A stretch of DNA of 64,000 bases from Acidobacteriaceae bacterium (GTDB lineage Bacteria > Acidobacteriota > Terriglobia > Terriglobales > Acidobacteriaceae), in assembly GCA_003134655.1 (NCBI GenBank), contig PLBY01000114.1, positions 1-64,000 on the forward strand, in the 5' to 3' direction. Below, one piece after another: positions 35,038 through 41,301 of this stretch. The notes beneath the pieces are model-generated. The model was not told the origin of the DNA. It did no database searches and saw only the letters and a list, made by a program, of their open reading frames with translations. Position numbers and translations under genes: made by a program. Position 1 is the first letter of the stretch. Each line of letters opens with the position of its first letter.

Positions 35038-36672
35038 CTAAATGCTGAGAGCTTCGCCGCGCTGATGCCGGCTCAGCACCCAATCAAAAATGAACCGCGA
35101 CACGAACACGGCGGTGAACAGATTTGCCAGCAGACCGAATGTGAGCGTGGTGGCGAAACCCTTCACCGGACCGGTACCAAAGATGAACAGAATCGCGGCC
35201 GAAACGATCGTGGTCACGTGAGTATCGACGATCGTGATCCAGGCATGGCTGAAGCCCTGATCCACCGCCGACGGCGGCGTCTTGCCGTTGCGCAACTCTT
35301 CGCGAATGCGCTCAAAGATCAGCACATTGGAATCCACGCCCATGCCGACCGTCAGAATCACACCGGCAATTCCGGGCAGGGTAAGCGCGATATTGACCCC
35401 TGCGATGCTGGACCATCCCAGGAACCCGAGCAAGATGATCAGGTTCATGACCAGGGCCAAGTCTGCATTGATGCCTGCGCCGCGGTAGTAGATCAGCATG
35501 AAAATCAGAACAGCCACCATGCCGATCACGGTCGCCTGCACGCCGGAGCGAATCGACTCCGCGCCCAGCGACGGTCCGACCGTTTCTTCCGACAGGTACT
35601 TGATGCTGGCCGGCAGAGCGCCTGAGCGCAGAATCATGGAAAGATCCTTCGACTGCTGCTCGCTCATGCGGCCACCGCTGATGGAACCCTGATCGCGGAT
35701 GGGTTCCTTGATGTTGGCGACTTCCTGCACTTTACCGTCGAGCACCACCGCCAGGCTGTCGCCGACGTGAGCGGAAGTGAAGCTGAAGAAGCGCTGGCCG
35801 CCATCACCCGTCAGGGAAAATGTCACGCTGGGCTGGCCATTCGGATCGCGGCCGGGTTGCGCGTCACGCAGGTCCTTGCCGCTTACTGCCGAAATGCGCG
35901 ACACGAAGTACCACGCCTGTCCCTCTGCTTCGGCGCCGGGCATGCTGTGTCCGGGAAGAAGAACGGCATCCGCGGGGATTATGCCGCCCTTATCCTGCAG
36001 GGCTGCCTGCTCGCTGGGATAGGGTCCGCCGAGAGACTGCTTAATCTCAAGCATGGCGGTGGACTGAATGATGTCCTTCACGCGCCCGAAATCGTCCACG
36101 CCCGGCAGTTGCACCAGAATTTGATATTGCCCACCCGCTCCATGCTGTTCAATCGTGGGCTCGCTGACGCCGAGAGCGTCCACTCGATTACGGATGGTCT
36201 CGATGGCCTGGCCAACCGCCTTGGTCTTCAGGTCGCTCAGCGAGGAAGGCTTCATCGAGAGATTCCAGGAATTGTCCGGGCCGCCGGTCACGTCGTACTC
36301 GGGCAACTTCTCCTGCACGATGGTCAGCAAATCAGAGCGCGCCGCCGGCTGCATGCCTTTCAGCACCAGGTGGTCGGGATTGTTCTGCTGGTCGGGCTGC
36401 GTAACGTCGGAATAGTCGATCTTGCGGTTGCGCAACTGCTCTTTCAGCACTTCCATCGCATTCTGCGCGACAACGTTCACCGCATCGTTGACCTGAACCT
36501 GCAGAATCAGGTGCGTTCCACCGCTCAAATCGAGGCCCAGGTGGATGTGATCGCTCACCGCCGCAAGCAGCCCCTGGCGGGAGAAGCTCTTCGGAACCCC
36601 AAAGATTCCGAACAGGAAAAACAGCGTGATGCCGACGATAATCGCGAGCTTCCAAAGAAAATTCTTAGTCAT
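35038..36672 (-). CDS. secD: Protein translocase subunit SecD
   Basis: This 544-aa protein has an N-terminal membrane helix, a large periplasmic P1 region and five C-terminal helices. HIHLGLDLSGGTHLILQV marks the start of the periplasmic domain, and GVILTVGMGVDSNVLIFERIREE is the highly conserved membrane block with the functional Asp. It pulls exported proteins out of the Sec channel on the periplasmic side. The length is within the bacterial range. It lies between yajC (upstream) and secF (downstream), both separated by repeat clusters, in the classical tgt-yajC-secD-secF order. Confidence 0.95.
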   Translation of the reverse strand: MTKNFLWKLAIIVGITLFFLFGIFGVPKSFSRQGLLAAVSDHIHLGLDLSGGTHLILQVQVNDAVNVVAQNAMEVLKEQLRNRKIDYSDVTQPDQQNNPDHLVLKGMQPAARSDLLTIVQEKLPEYDVTGGPDNSWNLSMKPSSLSDLKTKAVGQAIETIRNRVDALGVSEPTIEQHGAGGQYQILVQLPGVDDFGRVKDIIQSTAMLEIKQSLGGPYPSEQAALQDKGGIIPADAVLLPGHSMPGAEAEGQAWYFVSRISAVSGKDLRDAQPGRDPNGQPSVTFSLTGDGGQRFFSFTSAHVGDSLAVVLDGKVQEVANIKEPIRDQGSISGGRMSEQQSKDLSMILRSGALPASIKYLSEETVGPSLGAESIRSGVQATVIGMVAVLIFMLIYYRGAGINADLALVMNLIILLGFLGWSSIAGVNIALTLPGIAGVILTVGMGVDSNVLIFERIREELRNGKTPPSAVDQGFSHAWITIVDTHVTTIVSAAILFIFGTGPVKGFATTLTFGLLANLFTAVFVSRFIFDWVLSRHQRGEALSI

Positions 36673-36683
36673 ATAAAGACTGG

Positions 36684-36764
36684 TTTCGTGTTTCAGGTTT
36701 CGAGTTTCAATCGTCCAGCTTCGCCGAATCTGCGCAACTGGAAACTTGAAACTCGAAACTTATT
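36684..36764. repeat. Inverted GTTTCGAGTTTCAA cluster between yajC and secD
   Basis: The left part (36684-36710) has TTTCAGGTTTCGAGTTTCAA. The right part (36740-36761) has GGAAACTTGAAACTCGAAAC, its approximate reverse complement. The cluster fills the gap between yajC and secD and touches the last bases of the yajC frame. Confidence 0.65.
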
Positions 36765-37086
36765 TTGCTTTCACTTCTTCCTCGGTGGTCGTCACCGCCA
36801 GCACCGAGGCCTTGGTCACTTCCACCACGATATTGTTCGGGGGGACGCGCAGATGAAGGCAGTCATCTTTGAGAGCCATGATCGTGCCCCGCAGCCCTCC
36901 GCTGGTCGTAACTTTGTCGCCGGTTTTGAGCTGATCCAACATGGCCTGCCATTTTTTCTGGCGGCGCTGCTGGGGCATGATCAACAGAAAGTAAAAAATG
37001 GCGAAAATGAAGATGAGGGGTGCCATACCCAGCCACCCCATACCACCGCCACCACCACCGAGCTGTATTGCCAGCAAAGATTGCAT
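36760..37086 (-). CDS. yajC: Preprotein translocase auxiliary subunit YajC
   Basis: This 108-aa protein has one N-terminal membrane helix (APLIFIFAIFYFLLIMPQQRR) followed by a small cytoplasmic beta domain (LKTGDKVTTSGGLRGTIMAL). This is the standard YajC layout and length. It associates with SecD-SecF in the inner membrane. A Gly-rich N-terminus (LGGGGGGMGWLG) precedes the helix and is somewhat unusual. It lies 147 bp after tgt and 87 bp before secD. Confidence 0.95.
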   Translation of the reverse strand: MQSLLAIQLGGGGGGMGWLGMAPLIFIFAIFYFLLIMPQQRRQKKWQAMLDQLKTGDKVTTSGGLRGTIMALKDDCLHLRVPPNNIVVEVTKASVLAVTTTEEEVKAK

Positions 37087-37233
37087 ATATGAGGTCAGCG
37101 CGTACGTATTCGCGAAAAACCGCCCGCGCCCATTCGCTTCGCGGGAGCTGTTATTTCACCACGGGGCTTGGATCGACTTCGGCCGGGTTTCTTCAGCTTT
37201 CAGGCTTGAATCCGGGGAGGCCGTCCGTCGAGG

Positions 37234-38481
37234 TCAAGGTTTTGGTCGTGACCAGACAGTAGAAAGAAAACGGGACTCTTCCCCAAGTGAAATAGAATGC
37301 CGCACCCGCCGCATAGTGTCAAGGTAGAAACTAAGGTTGTGGATCGTATTCAAGACCTGCGCCAGCACTTCGTTAGATGCATAAAGGTGACGTAAATAGG
37401 CCCGCGAGTAGCGAAAACAGACCCGGCAGGAGCAATTTGGGTCGAGCGGGCCCGCATCCTGGGCATAGCGCGCCTGCTTGATCGAAACCTTGCCCTCCGA
37501 GGTAAACAGCAGCCCGTGGCGGGCGGCACGCGTTGGGAGGACGCAATCCATCATGTCCACGCCCAGGTTGGCGTACTCGACAATCTCCTCGGGCGTGCCC
37601 ACTCCCATCAGATACCGCGGCTGGTCCTTGGGAAGGTGTTCCAGGGTCGATTCGACGATCTCGCGGGTAAGTTCGCGCGGCTCACCCACGCTGAGCCCGC
37701 CAATGGCATAGCCAGGAAACCCAATCTCGATCGTCCGCTCGGCCGACTCTTTTCGGAGCGCCCGGTTCATGCCGCCCTGGACGATGCCGAAGAGAGATTG
37801 TGTAGGGCAGCACTCAGTACTCGGCACCCAGTTGCCAGACTTCGTGCTACCGATGTTTTCTGCAGGCAGGCTTGCGGCGCCACCCTTTTCAGATACTGAG
37901 TACTGAGTACTGGGTACTGAGTACTGGTTCCAAGGCACCTCGTGCTTGTGCTCCTCAAAATATTTCTTGCTGCGCTCCGCCCAGCGCGCCGTCATTTCCA
38001 TCGACGCGCGCGCGCGAGTAGCGTCCGCCGGATACTCCGTGCACTCATCAAACGCCATGATGATGTCGGCGCCCAGCCCGATCTGCGCCTCCATTGCGCT
38101 CTCGGGGCTGAAGAAGTGCGAGGAGCCGTCGAGGTGGGAGCGGAACGTCACACCTTCCTCGGTGACTTTGCGCAGCTCGTTCAAGCTGAAGACTTGAAAG
38201 CCTCCCGAGTCGGTCAGGATCGCCCGCCGCCACGACATGAATCCATGCAACCCGCCTAGGCGACGCACGGTGTCGATCCCTGGACGCAGGTACAGGTGAT
38301 ACGTGTTGCCGAGAATGATCTGGGCCGTCAGGTCCTCGAGAATGTCCTGGGAAACGCCTTTCACCGAGGCCACCGTTCCCACCGGCATGAACACCGGCGT
38401 CTCAATCTCGGCGTGCGGCGTCAGCATGCGCCCAAGGCGAGAAGTACCAGCGGTCTTTTCTATTTTAAATTGCAACGACAT
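37234..38481 (-). CDS. tgt: Queuine tRNA-ribosyltransferase (tRNA-guanine transglycosylase) with in-frame insertion
   Basis: This 415-aa enzyme exchanges guanine-34 for preQ1 in GUN-anticodon tRNAs. MSLQFKIEKTAG opens the usual N-terminus. LTDSGGFQVFSL holds a catalytic Asp, and MGVGTPEEIVEYANLGVDMMDCVLPTRAARHG, split over active site and zinc region, includes the nucleophile Asp. The zinc site includes the cysteines of CSCRVCFRYSRAYLRHL. The usual length is ~375. About 42 extra residues (coded at ~37803-37929) lie between EEHKHEVPW and SLFGIVQGG, and they are encoded by short-word repeat DNA. The insertion is in frame, so the enzyme may still work. It is the first gene of the tgt-yajC-secD-secF run. 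(Residue blocks are quoted in parts; the active-site stretch spans about 32 residues.). Confidence 0.93.
   Translation of the reverse strand: MSLQFKIEKTAGTSRLGRMLTPHAEIETPVFMPVGTVASVKGVSQDILEDLTAQIILGNTYHLYLRPGIDTVRRLGGLHGFMSWRRAILTDSGGFQVFSLNELRKVTEEGVTFRSHLDGSSHFFSPESAMEAQIGLGADIIMAFDECTEYPADATRARASMEMTARWAERSKKYFEEHKHEVPWNQYSVPSTQYSVSEKGGAASLPAENIGSTKSGNWVPSTECCPTQSLFGIVQGGMNRALRKESAERTIEIGFPGYAIGGLSVGEPRELTREIVESTLEHLPKDQPRYLMGVGTPEEIVEYANLGVDMMDCVLPTRAARHGLLFTSEGKVSIKQARYAQDAGPLDPNCSCRVCFRYSRAYLRHLYASNEVLAQVLNTIHNLSFYLDTMRRVRHSISLGEESRFLSTVWSRPKP
37803..37929. repeat. Repeat-derived in-frame insertion within tgt
   Basis: The left part contains ACTCAGTACTCGGCACCCAG (from 37812). The right part contains ACTGAGTACTGAGTACTGGG (from 37895), an imperfect inverted copy with further repeats of the same word. 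The segment adds about 42 codons to tgt without breaking the frame and encodes low-complexity peptide such as NQYSVPSTQYSVSEK. Confidence 0.7.
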
Positions 38482-38527
38482 CGCTGCGATTGTAGCAACC
38501 GTAATGCTCGGGGGGACGCCATGCTCG

Positions 38528-38621
38528 CGTAGGGGCGGACGCATTCGTCCGACCCGGGAGCGCCACATGCACGTGGGAAGAGCCGTAGCGACTGCCCCGG
38601 ACGAATGCCTCCTGGGCTACG
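38528..38621. repeat. Inverted-repeat pair with GGACGAATGC words
   Basis: The left arm (38528-38552) reads CGTAGGGGCGGACGCATTCG and onward. The right arm (38595-38621) has CCCCGGACGAATGCCTCCTG and GGCTACG, roughly its reverse complement. It fills the gap between the yfcE stop and the tgt start. Confidence 0.55.
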
Positions 38622-38630
38622 TTAGATTCG

Positions 38631-39098
38631 TCACCCAAGCATGACGATCTCAGCCCCGACCTTCGTCGCGCTGATCGTGATGCGCGCCACGCTCACCGGC
38701 AACTTAAACCGCCGTGGCCCTGCGCTGCCTGGATTGAGATACAGGATCCCGTTCTTCGTCTCCTGCTTGGGAACGTGGCTGTGGCCGTAGATGATGACGT
38801 CGAACCCGGCGGCCTCTGGCTTCAGATCGAGCGTGGCGAGATCGTGGAGTACATAGATCGAGGTGCCGCCGAGTTCGACAACTTCGGTCTCTGCCAGCCG
38901 TCGCGCCCACAGTGCTTTGTCAATGTTGCCGCGGATGGCGGTCACGGGCGCGACGGTTGCGAGTTGATCGAGGATTTCCGGATCACCGACGTCCCCAGCG
39001 TGAATGATGTGTTCTGAACCACGCAGCGCTGCCAGAGCTTCCGGACGAAGCAGGCCATGGGTGTCGGAGATAACGCCGATGACGATGGCAGCTCTCAA
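38631..39098 (-). CDS. YfcE/MJ0936-family metallophosphoesterase
   Basis: This 155-aa protein is a small calcineurin-like phosphodiesterase. The metal-binding motifs are complete: GVISDTHG, HAGDVGD, IRGNID and YGHSHVP. Family members hydrolyse phosphodiesters in vitro; natural substrates are mostly unknown. The start is a TTG at 39098 that overlaps the TGA stop of the preceding PEP-mutase-like gene (TTGA), which indicates translational coupling. No ATG or GTG occurs nearby in frame. It ends the small operon that begins with the CADD and thioesterase genes. Confidence 0.9.
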   Translation of the reverse strand: MRAAIVIGVISDTHGLLRPEALAALRGSEHIIHAGDVGDPEILDQLATVAPVTAIRGNIDKALWARRLAETEVVELGGTSIYVLHDLATLDLKPEAAGFDVIIYGHSHVPKQETKNGILYLNPGSAGPRRFKLPVSVARITISATKVGAEIVMLG

Positions 39099-39976
39099 TT
39101 CTGGGACTTCGCCCTCCGCTTCGAACTCATCAGTTGGTTGATCTCGGCATACGAAGGCGCTTCTGCCAATGCCGAATACGTGCCGTGTGTCTTCAGTTCG
39201 TGCGCCAGGCGTCGCAGCAAGCCAAGCGCAGCCCGCATGGGGCCCGACCCCAAACTGATTCTCCTCACCCCGAGGGCTGTCAATTCAACCACCGAAGGCG
39301 AATCCGGCACGGCGAGAATGTTTACCGGACAAGCCAGATCAGCAACCAGACGGCCGATCGTCGGCGCGTCCCGCAGTCCGGGAACGAACACACAGTCGGC
39401 GCCGGCATCGCGAAACGCCCGCAGCCGCCGGACGGTCTCGTCGTAACGCTTTGCCCGATCCCCCACCTGCAACAGGTAAACATCCGTCCGCGCATTGAGC
39501 ACCAGCGGAACACCCCACTCCTCGGCCTTCTCGCGGACGGCCCGGATTTTTTCCAGTTGCAGCGGCAAATCCACGAGCGGCCGTTCGGCATCTCCGGTCG
39601 CGTCTTCGAGATTGAGGCCGACCGCACCCCTGAAGAATGACGCTGCCCGCAGTGCTGGCTGCATGCTCCGGCTTGTTTCCGTATCCAGCTTCGACGTCGG
39701 CGGTGACCGGGACCTTCACTGCGCCCGCGATCAGTTTTATGTTCCGAACATCTGGAACCGATGAATTTTCTGGCCATCGGGAAAACCACGTGCAAAGGCG
39801 ATGCCGGCGCTGCTGGTGGCAATCGCCCCGAACCCCGCATCCTCGATGATGCGGGCGCTGGCGACATCCCAGACGTTGGCAAGCAGAAGCGGCTCGGGGC
39901 CTGCGTGCATCGCCCGGAATGCTTCTGCCTTTTTTATCTGCTCCGGGTCCACCATACGCGGGTTGGATGCGCTCAC
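39095..39976 (-). pseudogene. PEP mutase/isocitrate lyase-family gene with two compensating frameshifts
   Basis: The parts encode a ~290-aa protein of the isocitrate lyase/PEP mutase family (carboxyvinyl-phosphonate mutase-like). The N-terminal part (39976 to ~39745) includes LLLANVWDVASARIIEDAGF. A middle part (~39745 to ~39675) is in another frame and includes VKVPVTADVEAGYGNKPEHA. The C-terminal part returns to the first frame with AVGLNLEDATGD. The first shift acts like a one-base loss, the second like a one-base gain. Without correction, translation stops at 39739-39737. Catalytic motifs are intact once the frames are joined, so this is a recent lesion or an assembly error. The GTG start overlaps the thioesterase stop (GTGA). 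Confidence 0.8.
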
Positions 39977-40368
39977 CGGCCACCGTCCCTTATTTTTTCT
40001 GTGAACCTTCCCACGCTGACCACGGCACGGCCTACAGTCCCGCGCCCAATCTCCCGCACCTCGTCGCTCGCGGTAACGCGCAAGATATAGAAACGGCCGT
40101 CGAACGATTCCAGCGCGGCCTCGGCCTTGATGCGCGCTCCGATACCGCTGGCGGCGCGATGCTCAATGTTGATGGAGGTTCCCACGGTGATCTCGTCGCC
40201 TTCACAGTAAGGCTGCAGCGCGTGAAATGCCGCGGTCTCCATCAGACGGATCATGTCCGGTGTCGAATACACCGGGGGCAGCTCAGGGTGATGCGACGTG
40301 AGCGTGTGCCCGAACTGGACAGTCTCTTCCGCCTCGCCGCGTGCCCCGATAGGAACATCTTTAGCCAA
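39973..40368 (-). CDS. FlK-like (fluoroacetyl-CoA type) hotdog thioesterase
   Basis: This protein of about 131 aa has the hotdog fold and closely follows the fluoroacetyl-CoA thioesterase FlK. The catalytic triad of FlK (Thr-42, Glu-50, His-76) has exact counterparts with the same spacing: Thr in VYSTPDM, Glu eight residues later in LMETAA, and His 26 residues after that in IEHRAAS. Substrates of such homologues are unknown; fluoroacetate itself is unlikely. The start is probably TTG 40368, with GGAGGGG eight bases upstream; a TTG at 40383 is also possible. Its stop overlaps the next start (GTGA). A terminator-like hairpin lies just upstream. Confidence 0.8.
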   Translation of the reverse strand: MAKDVPIGARGEAEETVQFGHTLTSHHPELPPVYSTPDMIRLMETAAFHALQPYCEGDEITVGTSINIEHRAASGIGARIKAEAALESFDGRFYILRVTASDEVREIGRGTVGRAVVSVGRFTEKIRDGGR

Positions 40369-40381
40369 GCCGCTCCCCTCC

Positions 40382-40420
40382 AAAAAAGAAATGAGCCAAC
40401 GATTCTATCGAATCGTTGGC
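40382..40420 (-). terminator. Rho-independent terminator after the CADD-like gene
   Basis: A perfect 11-bp stem (GCCAACGATTC at 40395-40405 with GAATCGTTGGC at 40410-40420) has a 4-base loop. On the minus strand it is followed by TCATTTCTTTTTT. It lies 26 bp past the CADD-like stop and directly before the ribosome-binding site of the thioesterase gene. It either ends the first transcript or attenuates the downstream genes. Confidence 0.8.
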
Positions 40421-40445
40421 CCAAACCTATTTTCTGTAATCCGAT

Positions 40446-41150
40446 CTATGCTACCGCCATCGCGGTCCGGCGGGCGTCGATTCCGTCCAGCGCCTTCCAC
40501 AGCATGCGGGCCGCATTCTCGGCTGCGTCCAGGGCGGCATCCGCAGTCTCGGGGTGAGCCTCGATCCGCTTCTCGAGCTGCTTGCGCCAGACGTTCGAGT
40601 GGTACACATCGGCAGTGGCGTGCAGCGAGAAGTATCCGCAGGTCTTGTCGTCGGCGCCGTACATCTCGCGCAGGCCGCGCTCTTTTTCCTGGGCGATCCG
40701 TGGCACCTGCGACTCGTAGGTATAAAAAGCCGCCAGCGCATCTTCAGGCGTGCCTTCACTGGCCACCTGATGAAAGTGCCGGATGAGCTGCCGAATCTCC
40801 GGCACCGGACTATGCCACTCCAGATTGCGGCTTGAGCCCATGCCCTCGGCGAAGTCGAGCCAAAGATCCGAGTGCGGAACGGCATCGCGCCCCGGACGCC
40901 CGTCTACGCCCTTCTCGTCGCACATATTGGCCAGCACCGCGCGGCGCAACTCGCCTTCGTCCAGGCGCATGCCAAGTGCCGCCAGGTACGACGGAAACGC
41001 TTCCACATGGTGGTAGTAATCCTGCGCATATTCCCGCAGATCGTTGCGGGTCAGCTGGCCCGCCGACCATGCCTTGTAGAAAGGATGGCAGAGCAGGTCG
41101 TACTTTCCGACGCGCGCGTTCAGCTGCTCAAAGAATTCCGCAGTATTCAT
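40446..41150 (-). CDS. CADD-type self-sacrificing p-aminobenzoate synthase (heme-oxygenase-like fold)
   Basis: This 234-aa protein closely matches chlamydial CADD (CT610). CADD replaces the classical pabABC route by making p-aminobenzoate for folate from one of its own tyrosines, with a dinuclear metal site. HPFYKAW aligns with the CADD segment holding the sacrificed Tyr-27 (here Tyr-25). YESQVPRIAQEKERGL aligns with the segment holding Glu-142 and Lys-152 (here Glu-146, Lys-156). LHATADVYH supplies His-177, Asp-181 and His-184 in the same HxxxDxxH spacing. Glu-79 and His-93 complete the site. The ATG at 41150 has GAGGGGG upstream. A generic TenA/PqqC-like annotation would miss this. Folate genes do not adjoin it. 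Confidence 0.85.
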   Translation of the reverse strand: MNTAEFFEQLNARVGKYDLLCHPFYKAWSAGQLTRNDLREYAQDYYHHVEAFPSYLAALGMRLDEGELRRAVLANMCDEKGVDGRPGRDAVPHSDLWLDFAEGMGSSRNLEWHSPVPEIRQLIRHFHQVASEGTPEDALAAFYTYESQVPRIAQEKERGLREMYGADDKTCGYFSLHATADVYHSNVWRKQLEKRIEAHPETADAALDAAENAARMLWKALDGIDARRTAMAVA

Positions 41151-41213
41151 AAATCCCCCTCTGGCGTTTCGGTTAGGACAGCTCAATATACGGTCGAGAA
41201 GGCCGCGTCGGCA

Positions 41214-41251
41214 AGTGATGCAAATCACAAGTCCCGCCAAGTTGCTAGAAT
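41214..41251 (+). promoter_or_regulatory. Candidate mnmG promoter with CRP/FNR-family operator
   Basis: GTGAT-GCAA-ATCAC (41215-41228) is a perfect dyad. On the other strand it reads TTGTGATTTGCATCACTT, which fits the TGTGA-N6-TCACA pattern of CRP/FNR-type regulators. A TAGAAT hexamer (41246-41251) follows about 17 bp later, so the operator would overlap the -35 region as in class II activation. The same region is upstream of the divergent CADD-like gene. Confidence 0.45.
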
Positions 41252-41301
41252 GAAAGAAGTAATGCGCGCAAGGATTTCACGGGTGCGCTCCGACCGATTT
41301 C

